DNA of 63,902 bases from Spirochaetaceae bacterium (GTDB taxonomy: Bacteria > Spirochaetota > Spirochaetia > Treponematales > Rectinemataceae), in contig JANYKC010000013.1 of NCBI GenBank assembly GCA_025358255.1, forward strand, positions 1 to 63,902. Direction: 5' to 3'. How positions within the stretch are numbered: position 1 is the stretch's first letter; each line of letters starts with the position of its first letter. The position numbers were made by a program, and so were the translations under genes. A model generated the notes under the pieces. That model ran no database searches. It was given only the letters and a program-made list of their open reading frames with translations, and had not been told where the DNA came from. Positions 8,340 through 16,347 of the stretch are shown piece after piece.

Positions 8340-9156
8340 ACCACACAAGCACAACTGGGCGGCCTTCACCGCGCTCGTGGCCGGCCTCGTCGTCATGATC
8401 TTCCCCTTCGTGTGGATGATCCTCTCCGCCTTCAAGAGCAAGGCCGACGTCTACGCCTATCCACCGAAGTGGATACCCAGCGGGCTCAACTGGGAGAACT
8501 TCGCGCGGGCCTTCGTCATGGTGCCCTTCGCCCGGTGGTTCCTCAACAGCCTCCTTGTGAGCGCCGCGATGACCTTCCTCCAGGTCGGCAGCGCAATCTT
8601 CGCCGCCTATGCCTTCTCCAAGATGCGCTTCCCCTTCAAGGGCGCCATCTACCTGGTGGTCATCTCCACGATGCTCCTGCCCCAGATCCTGACCATCATC
8701 CCGATGTTCCTCCTCATCGCGAAGCTCGGCCTTGTGGACAGCTATGGGGGCCTCATCCTGCCCGAACTTTTCTCGGGCTTCACCATCCTCCTCCTCCAGC
8801 AGTATTTCATGGCCATCCCCGACGACCTCATGCATGCGGCGAGGATCGATGGCTGCGGCCCCTTGGGCTGCCTCCGCCATGTCGTGATCCCCAATTCCGG
8901 CGCGGCCATCGCGACGGCCTCCTTCTTCTCCTTCCTCGGCCACTGGAGGAGCTACCTCTGGCCACTCATCGTCGTCAACTCCACGAAGCTGCGGACCTTG
9001 CCGATCGGCCTCAAGTACCTCATCACGGAGAGTTCCAACGACTACCAGGTGATGATGGCCGCCTCGGTCATGGCCATCATGCCCGTGCTCATCGCCTTTG
9101 TCTTCACTGAAAAGCGTTTCATACGTTCCATCACGCTGTCGGGCCTCAAGGCCTGA
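8332..9156 (+). CDS. Sugar ABC transporter permease (MalG/UgpE type)
   Basis: Second permease half, 274 residues, with the loop HAARIDGCGPLGCLRHVVIP, a variant of the EAA motif. The start is taken as GTG at 8332, inside the end of the first permease gene, giving the sequence MSKPHKHNW before the first membrane segment. The frame is open further upstream but only in a different frame of the first permease. It pairs with the 7431 product. Confidence 0.91.
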   Translation: MSKPHKHNWAAFTALVAGLVVMIFPFVWMILSAFKSKADVYAYPPKWIPSGLNWENFARAFVMVPFARWFLNSLLVSAAMTFLQVGSAIFAAYAFSKMRFPFKGAIYLVVISTMLLPQILTIIPMFLLIAKLGLVDSYGGLILPELFSGFTILLLQQYFMAIPDDLMHAARIDGCGPLGCLRHVVIPNSGAAIATASFFSFLGHWRSYLWPLIVVNSTKLRTLPIGLKYLITESSNDYQVMMAASVMAIMPVLIAFVFTEKRFIRSITLSGLKA

Positions 9157-9180
9157 CGGCGAGCCTCAAGGAGGACCCCA

Positions 9181-10455
9181 ATGTCGCGTCGCCTCATTCT
9201 AGCGTCCCTGCTCGCACTCGTCACGCTCGGTTTCGTCTCCGCCGCCGACAACCGCGCCGCCGTGAGGACTCCTGACGGCAAGATCAAGCTGACCCTCTGG
9301 TTCGCCCTCGCGGGAGCCAACGGCGACGCCTTCAAGGCCCAGGTGGACGGGTTCAACAAGTCCCAGGACAAGGTCGTGGTGGAGCCCATCTTCTCCGGCA
9401 GCTACGCGGACACGGCCACCAAGATCGTGCCTGCCCTCGAGGCCAAGGCCGAGCCCAACGTCGCCCTGATGGCGGCGGGTCCCCTCTACACTGGCGCCTA
9501 TAAAAATTGGGCCATCCTCGACTACATCAACTCGGACAAGGACTTCAACAAGGACGACATCTTCCCCGGCATGTGGGAGTACAGCAAGTTCGACGGCAAG
9601 ATCTGCGCCGTGCCCTACAACATCTCCACGCCCGTCCTTTTTTACAACAAGGACATCCTGGCTGCCGCGGGCATCGACGCCTCCAAGGCGCCGGTCACCT
9701 GGGCCGACCTGTACACGATGGCGAAAAAGGCCCAGGCCGACGGCAACAAGAACAAGTCCGACGATTTCTGGGGTTTCGACATGTCGGACGCGCCCTGGCT
9801 CTTCAAGGCCATGCTCTCCCAGAACGGCAACCCGGTCGTGGAGACCAAGGAACAAACCACCACCATCCCCGTGTACGACAGGGCCGACGCCGTCGAGGTC
9901 GCGACTTTCTGGAAGAAGCTCGCGGATGACAAGGTCATGCCCCAGGCCCAGCACGCGAACGCGGAGAAGCGCTTCCTCGCCGGCAACCTCGCCTTCATCG
10001 TCGCCTCGAGCTCGCGCATAGGCCGCTGGACCACGGACGCGAAGTTCGGCCTCGGCGCCTTCACCCTTCCCAGGTTCAAGAAAGCCTCCATCCCCTTGGG
10101 CGGCGGCGGGCTCGTCCTCTTCGACAAGGGCAAGGAAGCCAACGACGCCTCCTGGCTCCTCATCAAGTACCTTATGAAGGTGGAGAACCAGGCGACCTTC
10201 GCGATGGCCACCGGCTATGTCCCCGTGCGCAAGAGCAGCGTGAACGTGCCCTCCGTCAAGGCCGTCTCCGAGACGCCCCTCTACAAGATCGCCCTCGCGC
10301 AGCTCAAGGACAGCTGGGCCTACTGGCACTTCAACGAGATGGGCACGATGGACCTCCTCATCGGCCAGGCCCTCGAGCGGCTCGAGAAGGGCAAGCAGCA
10401 GCCCGCGGAAGCCATGACCGCCAGCGTCGCCGAGCTGAAAGCGGAGATGCAATGA
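9181..10455 (+). CDS. Sugar ABC transporter substrate-binding protein (family 1)
   Basis: A 424-residue extracytoplasmic receptor. A signal peptide occupies about residues 1-21 (ALVTLGFVSAAD). The body has family-1 features: IKLTLWFALAGANGDAF, a KWA-like early strand, and PYNISTPVLFYNKDIL around residue 145. Ribosome site AAGGAGG precedes the ATG. It follows the permeases by 25 bases and overlaps the isomerase by 4. No lipobox cysteine is seen. Confidence 0.92.
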   Translation: MSRRLILASLLALVTLGFVSAADNRAAVRTPDGKIKLTLWFALAGANGDAFKAQVDGFNKSQDKVVVEPIFSGSYADTATKIVPALEAKAEPNVALMAAGPLYTGAYKNWAILDYINSDKDFNKDDIFPGMWEYSKFDGKICAVPYNISTPVLFYNKDILAAAGIDASKAPVTWADLYTMAKKAQADGNKNKSDDFWGFDMSDAPWLFKAMLSQNGNPVVETKEQTTTIPVYDRADAVEVATFWKKLADDKVMPQAQHANAEKRFLAGNLAFIVASSSRIGRWTTDAKFGLGAFTLPRFKKASIPLGGGGLVLFDKGKEANDASWLLIKYLMKVENQATFAMATGYVPVRKSSVNVPSVKAVSETPLYKIALAQLKDSWAYWHFNEMGTMDLLIGQALERLEKGKQQPAEAMTASVAELKAEMQ

Positions 10456-11231
10456 GCGGACGCATCGCCTTTTCCACGGGTGCCCTCTACCCGCGCGGCT
10501 CTGAGGACTCCTTCAGGCTCGTGGCGAAGGCGGGTTTTCCCAACACCGAGCTCATGCCCCAATGCATGGCCGATACCCGTCCCGGCTTCGCGCGCGCCAC
10601 GAAGGGGATAGTCAAAGTCGCCTCGATCCACTATCCCCTCTGCTTCTTCGCGATGTTCTACAACCCCCATCCGGGCATGGTCGCGGAGACCCGCTTTTTG
10701 AGCCGGGACATCGTCGAGTCGGCGGCCATCTTCGGCTCGGACATGATCGTCATCCATGCCCACAGCCCGGGGGACCCTGAGCGCGCCCAGATGCTGGAGC
10801 GGCCGATACTCGACAACCTCCTCCACCTGGGCGACCTGGCCGAGAAGGAGGGCATCACCATTGCCCTCGAGAACAACCCGAAAACGGCCTCCGGCACTGC
10901 GGAGAAGCTCCTGGCCTACGTGAAGGCCCTGGACCACAAGGCGATCCGGCCCATGGTCGACGTGACGGAGTCCTACGAGGCGGGCATCAATCCCGTGGAT
11001 TTCCTCACGGTCGTGAACCCCTGCCACCTCCACCTCTCCGACTACCGCGACAACGAGAAGCACATACCCGCGGGAGAAGGGGCGATGGACTGGAAGGGCA
11101 TCGGGGCGCGCATCAAGGCCTGGAACTATCCGGGGCTCTGGACCCTGGAGCCTTCGTGGAAGCACTACCTGGACAATGTCGACGAAGGCCTGGCCAAGGC
11201 GCGGGCCTTCGTGGAGAACCTGGCGGGATGA
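10452..11231 (+). CDS. Sugar phosphate isomerase/epimerase (TIM barrel, AP-endonuclease-2 fold)
   Basis: A 259-residue TIM-barrel enzyme of the xylose-isomerase-like group. It carries metal-site residues typical of the fold: IALENNPKTASG (E), MVDVTESYEAG (D) and HLHLSDYRDN (H). The closing IPAGEGAMDWKGI is common in sugar epimerases. Likely role is isomerising the imported sugar or its oxidised product. It is coupled to both neighbours by 4-base overlaps. Confidence 0.85.
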   Translation: MSGRIAFSTGALYPRGSEDSFRLVAKAGFPNTELMPQCMADTRPGFARATKGIVKVASIHYPLCFFAMFYNPHPGMVAETRFLSRDIVESAAIFGSDMIVIHAHSPGDPERAQMLERPILDNLLHLGDLAEKEGITIALENNPKTASGTAEKLLAYVKALDHKAIRPMVDVTESYEAGINPVDFLTVVNPCHLHLSDYRDNEKHIPAGEGAMDWKGIGARIKAWNYPGLWTLEPSWKHYLDNVDEGLAKARAFVENLAG

Positions 11232-12235
11232 GATACGAGACCGTATTGGGCATGCTCGAGGCGATCTCCGTCGGGGACGCCTTGGGCATGCCCACCGAAT
11301 TCATGGGGCGGAAGGAGATCGCGAGGCGCTTCGGCTTCGTGGACCGGCTCATCGAGCCGGCGGAGTCGAAGCTCCACAAGAACCTCCCTTTCGCCTCGGT
11401 CACCGACGACACCGAGCAGGTGCTCTGGCTCCTCGGACGCTACCTGGAGGAAGGCATCGACGCCGACGTGACGGCTAGATGCCTGCTTTCATGGGTGAGG
11501 GAGACCAAGGCGGACGAGCGCGGCTACATCGGACCGACCTCCCTCAAGGCCCTCGCCGCGATAGAGGCGGGCGTGAGCCCGCTGGCGGCAGGACGGGGCG
11601 GGAACACCTGCGGCGGCCTCATGCGGACCCCTGCGGCGGTGCTTGGCTACGCGGGCCGTGGCGGCATCGCCGGCACGGCTGGCGGCGAGGAGGGACTGGC
11701 GAAAGCCATCATCGCCTCATGCACGCCGACCCACTACAGTTCAGCCGCCCTGGAGGCGGCGGTGGCCTTCGGCTTCGCCCTCGATGCGGCCGCCGCCGGC
11801 GCGACAATGGACGAGGTGATGGAAGCCGCGCTTCGGGGAGCCGAGGTCGGGGCGGCCGAGACCGAGGATGATTTCCCCTCCCCCTCGTCGCTCTCCCGGC
11901 TCAGGCTCCTCCTGGAGCAGGCCCCCCGATGGAAATGCCCCCAGGAGGCCATGGCCTTCCTCCATGACACGCTGGGTTCGGGGCTGCCTTCGTGGGAGAC
12001 CTGCCCGGCGGTCTTCGGCATCTTCCTCCACGCGGGCGCCGACACCTGGCTGGCCGTGCGGATGGGAGCCTCCCTGGGCGGAGACACGGACACCATCGCG
12101 GCCATGGCGGGCGCCCTGTGCGCCGCCTTCGCGGGCGAAGGCAGGCTGCCCCGGGAGATCGTCACAACTGTCACTGAAAAGAACAGGCTTGACCTGGGCG
12201 CGACGGCGCGCAAGGTGGCGGGAGGGCGGACCTGA
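11228..12235 (+). CDS. ADP-ribosylglycohydrolase-family protein
   Basis: A 335-residue all-helical hydrolase of the ARH/DraG family. Magnesium-site motifs are present: SVGDALGMPTE (about residues 15-25), VTDDTEQVLW (about 58-67) and the C-terminal GGDTDTIAAMAGA. ATG at 11228 overlaps the previous stop (ATGA). In a sugar-uptake block it more likely cleaves an N- or O-glycosidic bond of an imported ribosyl-type compound than removes ADP-ribose from proteins, but this is inference. It is the last gene of the block and converges with the GAF gene. Confidence 0.85.
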   Translation: MRYETVLGMLEAISVGDALGMPTEFMGRKEIARRFGFVDRLIEPAESKLHKNLPFASVTDDTEQVLWLLGRYLEEGIDADVTARCLLSWVRETKADERGYIGPTSLKALAAIEAGVSPLAAGRGGNTCGGLMRTPAAVLGYAGRGGIAGTAGGEEGLAKAIIASCTPTHYSSAALEAAVAFGFALDAAAAGATMDEVMEAALRGAEVGAAETEDDFPSPSSLSRLRLLLEQAPRWKCPQEAMAFLHDTLGSGLPSWETCPAVFGIFLHAGADTWLAVRMGASLGGDTDTIAAMAGALCAAFAGEGRLPREIVTTVTEKNRLDLGATARKVAGGRT

Positions 12236-12265
12236 TCGGTCCGGGCCTAGGCGACAAGGGCGGCG

Positions 12266-13237
12266 CTACTGCCGGGTCCGCTCGAAAAGCTCGGCCCGGC
12301 TGATCGCATTGGCGATGTGGGGCGCGACGATGGAGAGCATGGCCTCATCCTCGCGCGTCACCGGATCGTTCTCGTCGTAGGATTGCGCGATGGCGATGCC
12401 GATTATCGACGTGCCGTTCCAGAGAGGGACACCGAGCCAGTAGTAGGGCGGCGTGCCGATGGGGAGGAATTCCGCGGGCACCTTTGTCCGCCCGCGCTCA
12501 TAGACAAAGGCCTTCTGAGTGCCCCGGTAGATGTAGGAGGCAAAGCCCCGGTCGATGGGCCAGTCTATCCTGTCCCAGTCGTCGTTGATGTCCCGCCAGT
12601 AGACGGGCCTGAAGCGCTTGGCCGCCGCGTCGACCCTCGCGATGATAAAGCAGCTTTTCGCCGCCGGGATGAGGTCCGCCACGATCTGGTGGACGCCCGC
12701 GTACACTTCGGCAAGGTCCCCGGTCTCGTCCAGCAGGGCGGCTATCCTCCCTATCGCGATGTCGCGGTCGTAATGCTGCAACTGGAGGGCTATCGATAGC
12801 TGGCCCGCGGCGAACTCGAGGAGCTCGAGGTCGGCATGGTCGTAGCCTTCGCCCTCGACGTAGGTCTGGACGGCCAGGATGCCGAAGACGGCCCCATCCC
12901 TGCCTCGGAGCGGAATGCCGATCCAGTCGACAGGCCTCTCTCCCACGAAGTTGACACGGTCCAGTATCTCCGGCTCGCGGCCGACCCAGACGGTCCGCCC
13001 CTCATCGACGATAAAGGCGGTAAGGCCCTCTTTCGGGTAGTTGGCCAGCTGGTCCTCGGGTTCCCTTTCGTCGACGAAATAGGGGAAGCGGAGGTTGTCT
13101 TTGCCTTCAAGGACGGCGATATAGAGGTTTTTCGCAGGCAGCTCGCGGGCGAGGACCTCGTGAAGGCCGCGGCAAAAAAGGGGAAGGTGTAGCTTCCGCC
13201 CCGCGAGCTTTCCTATCTCGAGGAAGGGCCTGAGCAT
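12266..13237 (-). CDS. Tandem GAF-domain sensor protein
   Basis: A soluble 323-residue protein with two GAF-like ligand-sensing domains. The first spans about residues 20-165 (WIGIPLRGRDGAVFGILAVQ) and the second about 175-320 (WLGVPLWNGTSIIGIAIAQS). No output domain follows, so it may act in trans or be a shortened signalling protein. The frame opens at 13276, but the ATG at 13237 has a better ribosome site (GGGAGAA) and leaves a normal leader after the promoter at 13283-13311. Function beyond sensing is unknown. Confidence 0.8.
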   Translation of the reverse strand: MLRPFLEIGKLAGRKLHLPLFCRGLHEVLARELPAKNLYIAVLEGKDNLRFPYFVDEREPEDQLANYPKEGLTAFIVDEGRTVWVGREPEILDRVNFVGERPVDWIGIPLRGRDGAVFGILAVQTYVEGEGYDHADLELLEFAAGQLSIALQLQHYDRDIAIGRIAALLDETGDLAEVYAGVHQIVADLIPAAKSCFIIARVDAAAKRFRPVYWRDINDDWDRIDWPIDRGFASYIYRGTQKAFVYERGRTKVPAEFLPIGTPPYYWLGVPLWNGTSIIGIAIAQSYDENDPVTREDEAMLSIVAPHIANAISRAELFERTRQ

Positions 13238-13282
13238 GGCACTTTCTCCCTGTTTCGCCTGAAAAGACGTATCCATTCCACT

Positions 13283-13311
13283 ATATTACGCGAAATGGAG
13301 ATTTTGCGAAA
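13283..13311 (-). promoter_or_regulatory. Promoter of the GAF gene
   Basis: Read on the minus strand: TTTCGC (13311-13306), a 17-base spacer and TAATAT (13288-13283). The -35 box is weak, the -10 box good. The site lies between the terminator-like hairpin and the GAF start. Confidence 0.5.
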
Positions 13312-13345
13312 GCCCTATACCCGAGCGTGTGGCTCGGGCATGGGC
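13312..13345 (-). terminator. Hairpin ending the surface-lipoprotein operon
   Basis: On the minus strand CCCGAG pairs with CTCGGG, extended outward by GCCC/GGGC with a small internal mismatch, then TTTCGC. It begins 4 bases after the lipoprotein stop codon. The T-run is short, so strength is uncertain. Confidence 0.55.
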
Positions 13346-13348
13346 TTC

Positions 13349-16330
13349 TCAGTACTGGACGATGAGCCCGCTCGTATTGGCGCTCGAACTGCCCATCGCG
13401 GTAGCTGTCGGGCCAAAATAGTCGGGCGTGGTTCCTCCGAGCCACCCGACACCAGTGAGCGTGCCAGAGGCCGAACGGGTCAAGGATACGAGCCTTGTCC
13501 CATTTGGGCCGGTTGCGACCGAGCGGGCCCACATAGCGTTCCCCAAGGAGTCATATCCGGCCAGGAAACTGTTGCTTCCATCCCTGTTTCCCTGTACGGT
13601 GACGCCGCTCCCGAGGCTGAAGAGCGCTTGCGTGCGCATACTGCCTGCGACCAGCATGGAGTCCAAAGCGCCGAGCGTCATTGCGGTGAGGCCGGTATCG
13701 CCGTCTCCGACGAGGCTGCGCGCCCACAGGATGTCTCCCGCCGCCGAGTATTTAGCCAGGATGAAATTGCTGCCTGCATGGGCGGGGGCTACCGAGACTC
13801 CGCTCCCGAAACTATAGCTTCCCCCGACCGCGAGCGTGCCACCGACATAGACCGCATTGGCGCTATCGGCGGCAAGGGAGAGGAAGTTGGAGCCTCCCGG
13901 AGCGCTCTGCACGGAGCGTGCCCACAACGGAACCCCTGCCGCGCTGAATTTTGCCAGGTACATGTTGGTCGCGCCGGCGATCGCGCTGGTGGAGACGGTC
14001 GCAGAGAAGCGATAAATCCCTGGTCCGACCAGGTTCCCGGCGACAAGGATATTCCCCTGATTGTCGATCGCCAGCGCGTTGACGCCGGAATAATCGGGTC
14101 CTCCCCCCGGGTAGAGGGTCTGGGCTCTCAAGGCCGTACCCGAGGCGTTGTAGATGACGAAAAGGACGTGGGTCGCGGCGCTCGCCGGTCCTTGAACGCT
14201 GACGGAACCTCCGAAATCGGTGGCTAGATTTCCGTACACCCAGCCCCCGGTGATGATGTTGCCGTTCGACGCCAGGGCTAGGCATGAATAGAGACTCGCA
14301 CCGCCCGAATTCGCATGTGAGACCCACTGCGCCACGCCCGCCGCGTTGTATTTCACAAGGATTCCGTTCCACCCGGTTCCCATCGACGATCCGAGCGCGA
14401 TTCCGTTTCCGAAATCGCAGCCCGCCCCGCTCATGGCATAGCCGGCTACATAGATATTTCCGCCTGTGTCCACGGCCACCGCGTTGAATCCGCACTCATG
14501 AGTGGAACCCGTTACACTCCGCGCCCAGAGGGCAGCGCCTGTGGGCGAGTATTTTACGATGACAGGGTTGCCCGGATTGTTGTCGGACCCGATTTCGGCC
14601 AGGCTTCCGTTTACGCTCACCCCAGTCCCGAAGGTATAGGTGCCGTTTCCGTCGATATTCCCGACGGCATAGGAGTTGCCTGCGCTGTCGACGGCCACCG
14701 ACTTGAAATAGGACCAGGAACCTGCCGATGTGCTTCCAGCCCAGGTGGCAGGCGTGGTGGTGTCGATGACTATGGCCTTGCCGCCGCTCGTCGACCAGTT
14801 GCCAGCCACATCCCTGGCTTGCACGTACAGGGTATGGGAGCCGGAGGGGAGGGCCGTCGTCGGCGCGTAAGACAAGGTCTCGATCGTTGCAATCGTCCAG
14901 CCGCCACTGGTCTCCCCGTCGAGCTGGCGGCGTATCCCGGCCGCGTCGATCGGGATTGTCCAGCTCCAGGTTGGCATTGTATCGCTGGTTGGCGTGCTGC
15001 CGGCGACCGTCGGTGGCGCGGGCGGCGTGATGTCCACGCCGATCGTGAAGGAACCGCTTTGCGACCAGTTGCCCGCCGCATCATTGGCTTGCAGGCAGAG
15101 GGTGTGCGGGCCCTCAGGGAGATCGGCGCTTGGCTTCCAGCTCGTAGTCGTCGCTTCGTCAAATGTGGTCCAGTCGGCACTGGCTTGGGAATCGAGTTGG
15201 AGGCGCTGTCCGGCGGCGTCAGCGGGTAGGGTCCAGGTCCAGGTCGGCTGGCGGTCGTTGGTCGGTGTGGTGCCCGAAAGGACGGGTGCGGCCGGGGGAG
15301 TCATGTCAACTGATATAGTCCGCTTGCCCTTGTCCGACCAGACGCCGACCTCGCTCCTGGCCTGGACATTGAGGGTATGGTCCCCTTCCGAAAGGTCAGT
15401 TGTCGGCGAAAACGCGGTGATGTCGGTACCGGCTGAAATCCAGAGCGTATCCATGTCCCCGTCCAGCTGGTACCTGATGTCGGTCGAGCCGGTGGGCACG
15501 GTCCAGGTCCAGGTGGGCCTCGCGCTGTTCACCGGCGATGCGCCGCCCACTGGCGGAACGCCAGGCTGGGGCACGGTCAAGGTGAAGGCGAAGGGGGCGG
15601 AATATTCGCCGCGGATGCCCTCGGCATCGAGGGCGGCGACTTTCCAGTAATAACTGGTACCGTCCTTCAGCGCCTCGGTGTCCAGGCCGGAAAGCGCGCG
15701 TATGGTCGAGGTCGAATCGACGCTGAGCACGGGGGTGGCGAAGGAAAGCTCGGTGGCGACAAGGACGCGGAACCCTTTGGCTCCGGCGACTGTTTCCCAG
15801 GTGAAGGTCGGTGCGAGGGTGGCGACGCTGCCGTCCTTGGCTGGGCTGTTCAGGCTGGGCGCGGCCAGGCGGACCACCGCCCGCACCGTGTAGGCGCGCC
15901 TGGTCCCGTCAGCGGCCCTCACCTCATAGCTTATCGCTTTCGAAAAGTCATTGGCCGTCGCGCCCGAGACCTGCGCGGTCCCTCCGACATAGACCGTCAA
16001 GCCATCAGTGACCGTGAAGGATGCGATGAGGCTGGAAAGGGAGGCGGTGCCCGCCGGGAGGATGGCGACAATCGTGTTGGCGGCCTGGTCCATCAGGACC
16101 TCGGCGCTTGCCAGGGCAGGGATGCTGAAGGCGGAGAGTTCCTTGGTCGTCTGGCCACCTTGGTAGGCCAGGACCTTGGTCTGGAGCCTTGCGGCGAGGG
16201 GGTTCTGGCAGGCGGTGACCGCGAGGGCGACGGCCGCGAGGGCGACGGCCGCGAAGGCGACGGCCGCGAAGGCCGTGATGCGGACGGCCAGAGTGGCGGC
16301 CCGGGAGAAGATGCTGCGGCATGTATTCAC
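13349..16330 (-). CDS. Large surface lipoprotein: Ig-like repeats plus beta-propeller
   Basis: A predicted lipoprotein of 993 residues. A GTG start at 16330 with AAGGA upstream gives a signal peptide ending in lipobox AVTAC, cysteine near residue 40. A beta-sandwich domain, an Fn3-like domain (about 140-235) and three Ig-like repeats of about 85 residues with the phrase PTWTWT follow. The C-terminal half has beta-propeller (SBBP-type) repeats with phrases like GNIYVAGYA and LWARSV. The family is usually exported and surface exposed. It follows the transglutaminase-TPR gene by 17 bases and probably shares its transcript. The frame stays open upstream into that gene, but that part is only its antiphase reading. 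Confidence 0.82.
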   Translation of the reverse strand: MNTCRSIFSRAATLAVRITAFAAVAFAAVALAAVALAVTACQNPLAARLQTKVLAYQGGQTTKELSAFSIPALASAEVLMDQAANTIVAILPAGTASLSSLIASFTVTDGLTVYVGGTAQVSGATANDFSKAISYEVRAADGTRRAYTVRAVVRLAAPSLNSPAKDGSVATLAPTFTWETVAGAKGFRVLVATELSFATPVLSVDSTSTIRALSGLDTEALKDGTSYYWKVAALDAEGIRGEYSAPFAFTLTVPQPGVPPVGGASPVNSARPTWTWTVPTGSTDIRYQLDGDMDTLWISAGTDITAFSPTTDLSEGDHTLNVQARSEVGVWSDKGKRTISVDMTPPAAPVLSGTTPTNDRQPTWTWTLPADAAGQRLQLDSQASADWTTFDEATTTSWKPSADLPEGPHTLCLQANDAAGNWSQSGSFTIGVDITPPAPPTVAGSTPTSDTMPTWSWTIPIDAAGIRRQLDGETSGGWTIATIETLSYAPTTALPSGSHTLYVQARDVAGNWSTSGGKAIVIDTTTPATWAGSTSAGSWSYFKSVAVDSAGNSYAVGNIDGNGTYTFGTGVSVNGSLAEIGSDNNPGNPVIVKYSPTGAALWARSVTGSTHECGFNAVAVDTGGNIYVAGYAMSGAGCDFGNGIALGSSMGTGWNGILVKYNAAGVAQWVSHANSGGASLYSCLALASNGNIITGGWVYGNLATDFGGSVSVQGPASAATHVLFVIYNASGTALRAQTLYPGGGPDYSGVNALAIDNQGNILVAGNLVGPGIYRFSATVSTSAIAGATNMYLAKFSAAGVPLWARSVQSAPGGSNFLSLAADSANAVYVGGTLAVGGSYSFGSGVSVAPAHAGSNFILAKYSAAGDILWARSLVGDGDTGLTAMTLGALDSMLVAGSMRTQALFSLGSGVTVQGNRDGSNSFLAGYDSLGNAMWARSVATGPNGTRLVSLTRSASGTLTGVGWLGGTTPDYFGPTATAMGSSSANTSGLIVQY
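16221..16273 (-). repeat. 15-bp tandem repeat inside a signal peptide
   Basis: Three near-identical 15-base units (16221-16235, 16236-16250, 16251-16265, the last with one change) and a partial fourth. They encode repeated five-residue blocks AFAAV/ALAAV in the hydrophobic core of the lipoprotein signal peptide. A unit change keeps the frame but alters core length. Confidence 0.85.
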
Positions 16331-16347
16331 ATGTGGTTCCTTTTTTG

